DNA from: an uncultured Treponema sp.
GTDB taxonomy: Bacteria > Spirochaetota > Spirochaetia > Treponematales > Treponemataceae
Assembly (NCBI GenBank): GCA_946186185.1
Contig: CAMHMJ010000003.1
Location: 97,138 to 161,137 of the forward strand
Reading direction: 5' to 3'
Length of the DNA stretch: 64,000 bases
Shown piece after piece: positions 50,173-58,171 of this stretch. The notes under the pieces are model-generated. The model saw only the letters and a program-made list of their open reading frames with translations, did no database searches and had not been told where the DNA came from. The first letter of the stretch is position 1. Each line of letters begins with the position of its first letter. The translations under genes and the position numbers were made by a program.

Positions 50173-50616
50173 TTACTGTTCTTCCTTCTCCTCTAATCCC
50201 AGGTTCTGCCAGAGTTCGTGCATTTCGTCGCTGGACATGATGAAGGTGAGGTAGGCGCTTAAATCCGGGTAATCTGTAAGGTCGGGTTTGTCTGTTTTTC
50301 CCTGATATCTTGCTCCAAAGCTTTCAAATCGTTCCCGTAAAGCATCGTACTGTTCTTTTGTGCATTCATGGCTCAGGTTTACCCGTCCCTGAATTCCCGC
50401 TACATTTGCGCAGATTATTCCCTTTACCTTATTGTTCTTAAAAATTATGTAGGCCGTTCCGTTCATGTCCGGATAGTCAAAAATCTGCCATTCAGAGCTG
50501 ATTTGGGCTGTATTTGCCCGGTGGCAGGCGCTCATCAGACAGGACAGGCACAAAAGACAGGATAGATAAGATATAAAAGATAAAATACGGATATTGATTT
50601 TAAAAAGACCGCGCAT
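50173..50616 (-). CDS. Small hypothetical lipoprotein
   Basis: 147 residues. Cys-rich signal peptide with lipobox LMSAC (Cys near residue 31). The mature part has a DYPDMNGTAYIIFKNNKVKG beta segment, a helical CTKEQYDALRERFESFG segment and an acidic C-terminus (LGLEEKEEQ). No family recognised. TAAAAT (50623-50628) ends 6 bases before the ATG, so it looks leaderless. A nine-G tract at 50663-50671 lies 47 bases upstream. Confidence 0.55.
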   Translation of the reverse strand: MRGLFKINIRILSFISYLSCLLCLSCLMSACHRANTAQISSEWQIFDYPDMNGTAYIIFKNNKVKGIICANVAGIQGRVNLSHECTKEQYDALRERFESFGARYQGKTDKPDLTDYPDLSAYLTFIMSSDEMHELWQNLGLEEKEEQ

Positions 50617-50622
50617 ACGCTT

Positions 50623-50628
50623 ATTTTA
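50623..50628 (-). promoter_or_regulatory. -10 box placed for a leaderless transcript
   Basis: TAAAAT on the minus strand, 6 bases before ATG 50616; weak -35 (TTCCTT at 17 bases). Confidence 0.5.
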
Positions 50629-50662
50629 CCACAAAACAAAAAGGTAAGGAATAAGGCTGTTC

Positions 50663-50671
50663 GGGGGGGGG
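50663..50671 (+). repeat. Nine-G homopolymer in a divergent promoter region
   Basis: Nine consecutive G between the divergent lipoprotein (start 50616) and U32 peptidase (start 50779) genes, just upstream of the former's -35 position. Confidence 0.9.
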
Positions 50672-50716
50672 AGACTAACACGGCAACCATGTCCAGAACG
50701 CCTTCGAACTGGTAAG

Positions 50717-50740
50717 GTGGAATAAGTCGTGGAATAAGTC
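50717..50740 (+). repeat. Perfect 12-bp tandem duplication abutting a -35 box
   Basis: GTGGAATAAGTC at 50717-50728 and 50729-50740, ending two bases before the TTGCCC of the U32 promoter. The arrangement is like that at 14765-14790. Confidence 0.65.
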
Positions 50741-50742
50741 GT

Positions 50743-50771
50743 TTGCCCTGTTAATTCTTTTATGGTATACT
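50743..50771 (+). promoter_or_regulatory. Promoter giving a leaderless U32-peptidase mRNA
   Basis: TTGCCC (50743-50748), 17 bases, TATACT (50766-50771), 7 bases, ATG 50779. Confidence 0.65.
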
Positions 50772-50778
50772 GTTTCCT

Positions 50779-53097
50779 ATGTGTGAATTACTAGCTCCTG
50801 CGGGAAATATCGAATCTCTTGATGCGGCACTTGGTGAAGGTGCAGATGCAGTTTATCTTGGTTTAAAAAGCTTTAACGCTCGTTTAAGAACCACAAATTT
50901 CGCCTGGAACCAGTTTGAGGCAGCGGTTCAGTCTGTTCACAGACAGGGAAAAAAGATTTATGTTACTGTAAATACGGTCTGTGAAGAACGGGAAACCGAA
51001 CGTCTTTACCGCTTCCTTTCCTATCTTGATAAGGTTGGGCCTGATGGCCTTATTGTTCAGGATTTTGGTGTTATCCGTATGTGTCAGGAGTTTTTTCCGA
51101 ATATGGAGCTTCATGCTTCAACTCAGATGAATGTTGAAAGTGCAGCGGCAGCGAATCTTCTTTCAAAGGAAGGTGTAAAGCGCGTGGTTCTTGCCCGTGA
51201 GCTTGGTCTTGAAGAAATCAAACAGATAAAACAGAATACCAATGCCGAGCTTGAAATGTTTGTTCACGGAGCTCTCTGCGTAAGTGAATCAGGACTCTGT
51301 CTTTTCTCAAGCTTCCTTGGGGGAAAATCTGCCAACCGGGGAATGTGTGCCCAGGCCTGCCGCCGCTACTATACTGCGGAGTATCAGGAAGGAATCAAGC
51401 AGGGTTATTATTTTTCTCCATGCGATATGCAGCTTATCGATCATATTCCGGATTTGATGGAACTGGGAATTGATTCCTTCAAGATTGAAGGGCGAATGAA
51501 GAGTGCTGAATATGTAGGCAGCGTTGTTGCGGCATACCGCTATGTCATTGACCACTGGAAGGAAGACAGAAAGGGTGTAATTGCAGCCGGAAAACGAATG
51601 CTTGCAAGTGACTTTGCCCGTACAAAAACTGATTACTGGTACGGATTCCCTTCAATGGAAGACGGAATAAAAAATGCCGGCGAAAAAATATTGAATCCTG
51701 ACCAGGCGGGCGGAACCGGTATCTATCTTGGAAAGATCAGCAGAATAAAGCGCCCTGATGATAATATTATCGAAGACATCAAAAACTCAGTTTCCGCTGA
51801 TGAAGATATTCGTGACCACTATGTTCAGATGGCAGTTCTTTCCGGCGGTTCTTATGATCCGGATCCGGGAGATTCAATCCGTCTTCACACAAAGAATGAT
51901 ACGGGACGCGTCAGCCACAAGGTAAAATATATTGAAGTTGACGAGGACGGAAAGCGCTGGATTGATGTTCCAAACGGTTTTGATATCGGTGACAGCGTTT
52001 ATCTTCTTCAGATTAAGTCCATGTCAAAGCGCTATCCGCGGGTTCTTCCTCAGGATTTGTCCAAGTTCAGAAGACAGCCTCTGGACGAGCAGCTTCCGAT
52101 TCTTGATCTGACTCCTGTTGGTTCAAAAGAACTGGATTATTTCCCGGAAGGTCTCTATGTTCAGGTTTCATCTATTCCAGATGTGTTTCAGGCTCAGGGC
52201 TTCCATCCGGTAAGAATTATCATTGAATACAATAAGGAAACCAGTTACGACCTGCTTCATTCAAAAACTGTGCTTCCTTTCAGCAAAAAGACGATTTTCA
52301 TTTCCCTGGACCCGTTCTGTCCTGCCGCTATTGAAGAAAAACTTAAGGCTGAGCTTGGGGAACTGGTATCAAAAGGTTATGTGAATTTCGTTGTGAACAA
52401 TCTTGCTCACATTCAGATTTTAAAAGGTCTTGGGCAGAAGGTGAACCTGACTGCCGGCCCGTACCTTTACACATTCAACCGCTGGGCTGCTTCTTTCCTT
52501 GAAAATCAGGATATCCAGTCCTTTATCATGCCTTATGAAAATTCAAGACGCAACCTTGAAGCCGCTTTTGAACCAGAGGTTCGTGCAAGAATGCTGGTTC
52601 CGGTTTTTGCATACCCGGCACTTTTCAGAATCCGCTTTAAGCTTCCGGAAAGTTACGGTTTTTCTGCCTTCAGCGATAAAGAGGGCGGAGAGTTTAAGGT
52701 TGTTTCTTCTGATGACGGTTCTTTTGTTCTTCCGGAATTCCCGTTCTCCCTGCTGGATAAGACAGAGTTCCTGGCATCTTCAGGCTTTAAGCGCCTTTTG
52801 ATTGATTTTTCAAAGATTAAGATTTCAAAGAACGATATCAAGTCCCTTAATAATTCGCTTTTCAAAAAGCAGATTCTCCCTGGAGTTTCCCGCTTTAACT
52901 GGAAGGACGGCTTCTATTCGCCGCAGCAGATTGAAGAGTACAAGGCTTCTGCCGAAAGGGCAAAGGAAGCCCGCCTTGCTGCCCAGAATAAAACCTCTGA
53001 TCAGGGGAAAGGCGGTGCCAGAAACGGTGGCCGAAGAAAACCCGGTGCCTCTTCCGGCGCTCCATACTCAAAAGGGAACTCTAGGAAGAAACGATAA
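50779..53097 (+). CDS. U32-family peptidase (iron-sulfur collagenase-like)
   Basis: 772 residues. N-terminal U32 barrel: ELLAPAGNIESLDAALGEGADAVYLG, LHASTQMNVES, and the family's cysteine signature HGALCVSESGLCLFSSF ... NRGMCAQACRRYY at about 163-195, with SFKIEGRMKS downstream. Family members act in rRNA hydroxylation (RlhA) or tRNA modification, and some were described as collagenases; which applies here is not clear. Residues about 390-730 form a long C-terminal part, and the last 45 residues are a basic Gly/Arg/Lys/Ser tail (RNGGRRKPGASSG) that could bind RNA. No ribosome site; the -10 box is 7 bases from the ATG. Confidence 0.88.
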   Translation: MCELLAPAGNIESLDAALGEGADAVYLGLKSFNARLRTTNFAWNQFEAAVQSVHRQGKKIYVTVNTVCEERETERLYRFLSYLDKVGPDGLIVQDFGVIRMCQEFFPNMELHASTQMNVESAAAANLLSKEGVKRVVLARELGLEEIKQIKQNTNAELEMFVHGALCVSESGLCLFSSFLGGKSANRGMCAQACRRYYTAEYQEGIKQGYYFSPCDMQLIDHIPDLMELGIDSFKIEGRMKSAEYVGSVVAAYRYVIDHWKEDRKGVIAAGKRMLASDFARTKTDYWYGFPSMEDGIKNAGEKILNPDQAGGTGIYLGKISRIKRPDDNIIEDIKNSVSADEDIRDHYVQMAVLSGGSYDPDPGDSIRLHTKNDTGRVSHKVKYIEVDEDGKRWIDVPNGFDIGDSVYLLQIKSMSKRYPRVLPQDLSKFRRQPLDEQLPILDLTPVGSKELDYFPEGLYVQVSSIPDVFQAQGFHPVRIIIEYNKETSYDLLHSKTVLPFSKKTIFISLDPFCPAAIEEKLKAELGELVSKGYVNFVVNNLAHIQILKGLGQKVNLTAGPYLYTFNRWAASFLENQDIQSFIMPYENSRRNLEAAFEPEVRARMLVPVFAYPALFRIRFKLPESYGFSAFSDKEGGEFKVVSSDDGSFVLPEFPFSLLDKTEFLASSGFKRLLIDFSKIKISKNDIKSLNNSLFKKQILPGVSRFNWKDGFYSPQQIEEYKASAERAKEARLAAQNKTSDQGKGGARNGGRRKPGASSGAPYSKGNSRKKR

Positions 53098-53109
53098 TTC
53101 AGAAGGTTT

Positions 53110-53313
53110 AATATCGCGTTATAGATGATTTAATTAAAATTGGCGGGAAGGAACGGGGAGCGGGGCAAAAATGCTCTGTTTGTGGATGGAGCGAAGCGAC
53201 ATTTTATAAGTTCCTATGCCACATACAGTGCATAGTGCGCTAGCGCACGATTTTGACCCCGCGAATCCGTGACTGGAAGCCAATTTTAATGCAAACTACA
53301 TGAACGCGAAATT
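53110..53313 (+). repeat. Dispersed palindromic element, copy G (divergent)
   Basis: Outer arms AATATCGCGTT ... ATTAAAATTGGCGGG and the complement ending GCCAATTTTAAT ... AACGCGAAATT. The interior differs from copies A and B and includes the 14-base palindrome GTGCGCTAGCGCAC (53235-53248). It lies between the convergent U32 and ssb genes. Confidence 0.65.
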
Positions 53314-53351
53314 AAGGCTATATATAATTTGATAACCCGTTATTCAACCCC

Positions 53352-53795
53352 TTAGAATACCGCTGCCTCCTCGGTTTCCTTTGTTTCCATTTCGATTTCT
53401 TCATCAAGTGAAGCCTGGTTTGCTTCTGCAATTGCTTTCAGGTCTTCCGGACTGTCCGGTTTTGTAAGGAGCTTTTTAAACTCCACGTGTTCTGCAATAA
53501 TTGAAATTCTGGAAGTTTTCTTACCTTCCGGAGTTACCCAGCGGTCCTGCTTTAATCTTCCCACGACTCTTAGACCCCTGCCTTTTTCGCATTTTTCCAT
53601 GCAGATTTCAGCCATTTTTCCGTAGGTTTCAACGGTAAAATAGGAAACTTCGTTTACTCCGTCGCCATTTCTGTTTTTGTAAAATCTGTTTACGGCAAGG
53701 GGAATTGAGCAGACTTTAAAGCCCTCTGCTGGCTCCTTAAACTCTGGAGCGCGAGTAACATTTCCTTCGATAATCAAAGAATTCAACTGGTTCAT
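53352..53795 (-). CDS. ssb: Single-stranded DNA-binding protein
   Basis: 147 residues with an OB fold (SLIIEGNVTRAPEF, VCSIPLAVNRFYK, YFTVETYGKMAEIC, RGLRVVGRLKQDRW, ISIIAEHVEFKK). The acidic C-terminus ends EEAAVF rather than the classical DDDIPF, but keeps an acidic run and a terminal Phe for partner binding. GAGG lies before the ATG. The 5' side has two small hairpins (see separate entry). Confidence 0.9.
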   Translation of the reverse strand: MNQLNSLIIEGNVTRAPEFKEPAEGFKVCSIPLAVNRFYKNRNGDGVNEVSYFTVETYGKMAEICMEKCEKGRGLRVVGRLKQDRWVTPEGKKTSRISIIAEHVEFKKLLTKPDSPEDLKAIAEANQASLDEEIEMETKETEEAAVF

Positions 53796-53822
53796 TTTTA
53801 TACCTCAAATAAATAAGTTTTA

Positions 53823-53862
53823 AAGCGAAAGCTTTTTTTATCCGGCCGGGATAAAAAGGTTT
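53823..53862 (-). promoter_or_regulatory. Two small hairpins in the ssb leader
   Basis: AAAGC-GAAA-GCTTT near 53823-53836 and TTTATCC/GGGATAAA flanking GGCC near 53837-53856. They lie 30-60 bases upstream of the ssb ATG. The rest of the 267-base gap to 54062 is AT-rich, with no gene seen. Confidence 0.4.
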
Positions 53863-54062
53863 TGTACAACTGCCGCCATTATGTGTCTGTTTTAAGCAGG
53901 CTTTGGCTTCAGCAGTCTTAAAAACCTTATACTTATATATTTGATTTTGAGAGGCAAAAAATACCGTTTTTGAAATATAAATATTTGTTATAATTACTGT
54001 TTAATGAGAATTCTATCAGATTAATTACAAATTGCCCGAATGCCTGAATGAGGCCACTAAAA

Positions 54063-55970
54063 TTAGCCGTTAGTGACCAGTTTTAAGATGTAAAGCTGCA
54101 CATACATGTAGAGCGCATCTTCTTCCTTGATTTTCTGCATGTTAGGAGTTTTTACAAGGGTCGAAGCAAGGCTCTGTACGCGCTCAAGAGTAAAGGTGCT
54201 GGAGGAAATGGTTTTGATTACCTTTCTCATGTAGTCACGGATAAGGCAGTTTACATCGTCGGTAAGCTGCATTCGCGCTTCTTTGGTAATCATCTTATTC
54301 CAGAGACTTTCGTAGGAGTTCAATTCCCTGTCTACAGTAGATCCGGCGGGAATAAGTTCCTGACTGATTTCCCGGGCTGCGGACTGAAGCTGTTCCTTCT
54401 TTGAACCGATTTTTCCCGGTTTTTTTGAGGTTTCGTCCGGGATATCGTCGCTTGTAAGCTCCGGAGCAGCAACGGCTTCTTTTTTTGCCGCCGGCTGTTT
54501 TTTTCTGAACAGAAGGCCTGCAATTGTAGAAATAATCGGGATGGTGTACCAGAAAGGCAGCATCATTTTTGCCCTGGCAAGAATTGAAGTATTCTTTATC
54601 ATCAGAAGGTCGCTGTAGGAATGGAGTTTTCCTCCTGAAAAAATATCAAAATTGTTTCCTTCCGGAGAATTGTTAATCTCCATGTTGACGAAAGGAAGGA
54701 AGTTTGCGTTTAAAAGTGTGTAGAGGACAGGAGAATTTGTCTGAACCTCATTTTTTAACACCAGTTCAAACTTCTTTGAGTCCTTCATTTCCGGAAGCTT
54801 GTCGTAATTCAAAAGCACCTTGTACCATTTATCAAGAAGACTTTTTTCAATGGTAGCGTGGGCCTCGTTTGAAAGGCGGACAATCAGCGGAAGAACATTT
54901 GCCTTGTAGATAAAATAGCGGATTCCGCTTTCAATTTTGAAAACCAGAAGCTTTGGAAGCTCAGTTCCTTCTACTTCGGTTGTTAATTTCTGAAGATGAT
55001 TTTTCAAGTCCTCTTCTTCGAACTGCCCGTAGAGGTTTGCGCCCTTGGAATCCTTGAACTTTAAGATGCTGTCCATTGTGTAAAAATACGGCGGACGGGA
55101 AAGGTTCATTTCCAGTTCTGCAAGAGCCTGCTGCTTCTTTGCTTCACGGCTGGCCTTGTCCTTAAGATTCGAAAGCCAGATTTCTGTAATACAGATTGCC
55201 TGAAGGATATTTGTATCTTCCGCAGTGCGGTCTTTTACTTTTTCAAAGTCAAGGCGGATAAAGTAGCAGAGCTGGCTCCAGTAATAGAAGGCTTCTGAGT
55301 TTGTATCAAGAAATTCATTGGAATCCGGCTGCTGAACGAAGCGCTCAAAAAATCCCCGGGCACCAATCTCCTTGTTTGGATTTGCAACCTTCATCTTTTT
55401 TAAGAAATAGTCGTGATATTCTTCTTTTTTTAAGATATTTCTGATTTTACCAACGGCTGCCTTCAAAAGATACTGAATAGGAACGCATGCCGGGAAAATA
55501 ATTGCCGGAACATCCCTCGGTAAAAGGAGAGTGTAAAGTGCTGAGGATTTTGTGTTCTGGGTTTCAAGGAACCCAAGAATGATTTCGGAGGCATCCTTTT
55601 TTTCGATTGCGTCGTGAGGAACCTGCTTAGGCAAATCGGAAACAACCGGGAACGGAATCGTAATGTTGGAAAGCATTTCCTTGTAGCGGCTGGCAAAATA
55701 AACGGAATAGTAGGTAAGTACAACGATGGTGATTTTTCCGGCACTTTGATTCAGAATGAAAACTTCGTGTTTTGCAGAAAGGTCTTCAATCTCTTTTAAA
55801 AGCATTGTGTCGCTTATTTCAATATACTGAACCAGAGATGCCTGTTCTTCAAGGTGTTTTGCTGCGTAGCGCTTTACATAGGAGTGAAAATCCTTAAAAC
55901 TGACAAGAGCTGATTCCGATTTTGTCGCAAAATGCCTTAGAAGAGCACCGATACTTACATTACTAGCCAT
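54063..55970 (-). CDS. Conserved hypothetical protein with one membrane segment
   Basis: 635 residues from ATG 55970 (MASNVSIGALLRHF). The frame is open 12 codons further but into the promoter. The N-terminal 460 residues are mixed alpha/beta with no known motif. A hydrophobic segment at about 470-487 (FWYTIPIISTIAGLLF) is followed by a Lys/Pro-rich linker and a helical C-terminus (NSYESLWNKMITKEARMQLTDD). Family not recognised; a Treponema-type conserved protein by style. TTGAGA-N17-TAAAAT ends 7 bases before the ATG, so it is probably leaderless. Confidence 0.6.
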   Translation of the reverse strand: MASNVSIGALLRHFATKSESALVSFKDFHSYVKRYAAKHLEEQASLVQYIEISDTMLLKEIEDLSAKHEVFILNQSAGKITIVVLTYYSVYFASRYKEMLSNITIPFPVVSDLPKQVPHDAIEKKDASEIILGFLETQNTKSSALYTLLLPRDVPAIIFPACVPIQYLLKAAVGKIRNILKKEEYHDYFLKKMKVANPNKEIGARGFFERFVQQPDSNEFLDTNSEAFYYWSQLCYFIRLDFEKVKDRTAEDTNILQAICITEIWLSNLKDKASREAKKQQALAELEMNLSRPPYFYTMDSILKFKDSKGANLYGQFEEEDLKNHLQKLTTEVEGTELPKLLVFKIESGIRYFIYKANVLPLIVRLSNEAHATIEKSLLDKWYKVLLNYDKLPEMKDSKKFELVLKNEVQTNSPVLYTLLNANFLPFVNMEINNSPEGNNFDIFSGGKLHSYSDLLMIKNTSILARAKMMLPFWYTIPIISTIAGLLFRKKQPAAKKEAVAAPELTSDDIPDETSKKPGKIGSKKEQLQSAAREISQELIPAGSTVDRELNSYESLWNKMITKEARMQLTDDVNCLIRDYMRKVIKTISSSTFTLERVQSLASTLVKTPNMQKIKEEDALYMYVQLYILKLVTNG

Positions 55971-55977
55971 AGAGTCT

Positions 55978-56006
55978 ATTTTAACGCTAATCCAAGTTTT
56001 TCTCAA
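55978..56006 (-). promoter_or_regulatory. Promoter giving a leaderless hypothetical-gene mRNA
   Basis: Minus strand TTGAGA (56001-56006), 17 bases, TAAAAT (55978-55983), 7 bases, ATG 55970. This is the strongest -35 of the leaderless set. Confidence 0.68.
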
Positions 56007-56026
56007 GAAGTTTTATTCCTGATGTT

Positions 56027-57079
56027 TTATTCCTGAAGGGCTTTTTCGATGGACTTCATGCGTCGGTCGTTCTTCTTTTCTTTTGTCTGCCGGATTCTTC
56101 TGTTTGCGTTTGCTTTCTTGTTATTGTTCGGGAACCTTCTTTCCGCAATTCCCAGAATGAACCAGGTTACGAAAATTGAAATGAAACAGATTCCGCTGAT
56201 TACCAGGGCAGCAATACGGCCCATGTTTTCAAACGGAAGGGTAACATTCATTCCCCAGAAGCTTGTGATGAAGGTCGGAACCATCATGATGATGTTCAGG
56301 ATGGAAAGGCGCTTCATGTACATGTTCAGGTTGTTGTTGATTACTGAGTCAAAGGCGTCTGTAATACCCAAAAGGACGTTTCTGTAGGTGTCCGCCATTT
56401 CAATAGCCTGGCGGTTATCAATTTCAACGTCGTCAAGCCAGTCGATATCGTCCAGGTCCAGCTTGATGATTTTTGTTTTCCTGAACTTTTCCAGAAGCAT
56501 CTGGTTGGACTTCAGGGAAGTGGTAAAGAACACAAGGGATTTTTCAAGGCTCAAAAGGAGGAGAATCTCTTTGTTTTCGATTGAAAGCTGAAGCTCGTTC
56601 TGGATAGCCGTTGAGCGGCGGTTGATTGCCTTCAGGTAGCGAAGGAATGTTGTGTCTGCACGGCTTAAAATGCGCATAATGAAGGCAGGGAAGTCGTTCA
56701 GGGTGATTTCCTTTACGCGGCCTGCGGTAAAATCCTTTAAAACCTCGCAATCAGTCCAGCAGATTGTGATGATAAAGTTTTCCTTGATGATGATACCAAG
56801 AGGGCAGGTAAAATACTGGGTTTCTGCCTGAGGGTCAAAAATCGGAAGGCGAAGGATTGTAAGGAGGTAGTCGTCTGCATCCTCAAGACGGGACTGTTCG
56901 TCCGGGTCAAGAATATCAAGAATGTGTTCCGGATCAATATCGTAGACATTCTGCAAAAGCTCAACATCTTCTCTTGTTACAACACGAGCGTCTACCCAGG
57001 TGCGCTTTGTTGCATCCATTTCGTTAAGCTTTACTTTTTCAATCTTATTTTCTTCGTTCTGCTGCCAATAGTTAATCAT
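56027..57079 (-). CDS. corA: CorA-family divalent metal ion transporter
   Basis: 350 residues. A cytoplasmic N-terminal funnel domain (1-280) is followed by two C-terminal helices (about 262-283 and 293-315). The selectivity motif GMN is present in SFWGMNVTLPF between them, and a Lys/Arg-rich tail follows. It would import Mg2+ (possibly Co2+ or Zn2+) as a pentamer. ACAGGA precedes the ATG, inside a terminator-like stem. A 23-codon ORF with a near-perfect ribosome site lies in the 160-base leader (separate entry), so expression may be controlled by translation of that ORF. Confidence 0.9.
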   Translation of the reverse strand: MINYWQQNEENKIEKVKLNEMDATKRTWVDARVVTREDVELLQNVYDIDPEHILDILDPDEQSRLEDADDYLLTILRLPIFDPQAETQYFTCPLGIIIKENFIITICWTDCEVLKDFTAGRVKEITLNDFPAFIMRILSRADTTFLRYLKAINRRSTAIQNELQLSIENKEILLLLSLEKSLVFFTTSLKSNQMLLEKFRKTKIIKLDLDDIDWLDDVEIDNRQAIEMADTYRNVLLGITDAFDSVINNNLNMYMKRLSILNIIMMVPTFITSFWGMNVTLPFENMGRIAALVISGICFISIFVTWFILGIAERRFPNNNKKANANRRIRQTKEKKNDRRMKSIEKALQE

Positions 57080-57123
57080 AAAAAAATCCTGTAAGTTTTT
57101 TTACCTGCAGGAAATATTGGCGT

Positions 57124-57195
57124 TTAAGCGTTGTCCTGCAGGAGGTTACGAAAAATAGGGTGACTATAACTGCACGTCGAACCGCTGGAATCCAT
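57124..57195 (-). CDS. 23-residue leader ORF upstream of corA
   Basis: Begins MDSSGSTC and ends LLQDNA, stopping 44 bases before the corA ATG. AAGGAGGTT sits 5 bases from its ATG, stronger than that of corA itself. The AACCTCCT within its codons (57140-57147 in plus coordinates AGGAGGTT) is complementary to that ribosome site (57201-57208), so the RNA can fold on itself. A further 10-bp inverted repeat, TTTAAGCGTT (57123-57132) and AACGCTTAAA (57223-57232), encloses the whole ORF; the left arm covers its stop codon. These features suggest a regulatory leader peptide. No homologue is known to me. Confidence 0.5.
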   Translation of the reverse strand: MDSSGSTCSYSHPIFRNLLQDNA

Positions 57196-57246
57196 AAAGG
57201 AACCTCCTTGAAAAAAAAGATAAACGCTTAAAACTTAAGTAGTGTT

Positions 57247-57276
57247 ACTATACCACAAATTGCAAGTCTTGTGCAA
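57247..57276 (-). promoter_or_regulatory. Promoter of the corA leader transcript
   Basis: Minus strand TTGCAC (57271-57276), 18 bases, TATAGT (57247-57252); predicted start near 57240. Confidence 0.5.
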
Positions 57277-57282
57277 ATCTTA

Positions 57283-57324
57283 AATTCGAGTTTTATTAGT
57301 CTTACATAAAAATTGGCTCTCACT
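57283..57324 (+). repeat. Dispersed palindromic element, copy H (single arm)
   Basis: AATTCGAGTTTTATTAG followed by AAAAATTGGCTCTCACTG, one arm of the element. It lies between the divergent corA leader and a lipoprotein gene, just upstream of the corA promoter. Confidence 0.55.
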
Positions 57325-57433
57325 GTAATTCTAATTTAATTATAATAACAGAAAGTTATATTTGTAATGTGGAATTTTAGCAGATTTTTTTCAAATAATA
57401 TATATGGTGGGAAAATTAGGGGAAGGAGTTTTT

Positions 57434-58024
57434 ATGAAAAAGTGCCGGGACTTTGAGTTTTTGAATTACTGGCTGTTTCTGGTTTTTACAGTGCTATTTG
57501 TTTTTACGGCAGGTGTTATGCTTGCTTCCTGCGTGACGACAGGAAGTTGTACTGTTGAAGGAAGGACAAAAACAGGCGGAAATGGTGCTGCTGAAGACAG
57601 GCGCGGGAAGTGTGGGATCGGAGCGGCTGAAGACTTCGCTGGAAAGAGGGGATGTGTTAAAGGTTCCTCAAAAAAACTTGCTTCTCCCTACAGGCTGTCT
57701 TTTGACGGAGAGGCATTCGGTGAAGGAGAGACGGAATTCGATTTTTCCTTCAGGAATCTTTCTGAAACCGATGTTCTGGGCTTTAATGTCCTTCTCTGCG
57801 TTTCAAATGAGGAAGGACAGCCGGTTCTTATGGAGGGGGAAGAAGAGTTTGTTTATGAAAAAGATGTGGGACCGGGGGAGGAGGCTGCATTCTTTCTGGA
57901 TTTTGAAGAAAGGCTTCTTTTTGAGGCAGAAGGTACCTGCGGGGTGGATTATTTCTATGTTTCGGAAATAAGGTATTCGGACGGAAAAAACTGGCAGGAT
58001 CCTTTTGGAAGATTCTGCCGGTAA
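57434..58024 (+). CDS. Hypothetical lipoprotein
   Basis: 196 residues from the ATG at 57434, which has AAGGAG upstream; an in-frame ATG at 57404 precedes the ribosome site. Lipoprotein signal with lipobox GVMLASC (Cys near residue 34). Residues 40-75 are a Gly/Lys-rich low-complexity stretch with a repeated GAAED. The rest (80-196) is beta-rich and acidic (FDFSFRNLSETDVLGFNVLLCVS, VSEIRYSDGKNW), similar to small immunoglobulin-like domains. No family assigned. Confidence 0.6.
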   Translation: MKKCRDFEFLNYWLFLVFTVLFVFTAGVMLASCVTTGSCTVEGRTKTGGNGAAEDRRGKCGIGAAEDFAGKRGCVKGSSKKLASPYRLSFDGEAFGEGETEFDFSFRNLSETDVLGFNVLLCVSNEEGQPVLMEGEEEFVYEKDVGPGEEAAFFLDFEERLLFEAEGTCGVDYFYVSEIRYSDGKNWQDPFGRFCR

Positions 58025-58104
58025 TTTTTTATGGCCATGATGTCCTGATTTCTTTTGAAAGCGACCGGTCATGGCTTATGAATGGAGCAGGACAAGGTTA
58101 ATGT

Positions 58105-58151
58105 AAAAAAAATGGCCAGGGCGTCTTGTGCAGTGAAGTGCACCCCGGCCA
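58105..58151 (-). terminator. Intrinsic terminator of the carboxylase gene
   Basis: TGGCC at 58113-58117 and GGCCA at 58147-58151 close a stem with inner CCC/GGG and TGCA pairs. On the minus strand it is followed by eight T (58105-58112). Confidence 0.8.
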
Positions 58152-58171
58152 GATTTATTAAATGACTCTTA

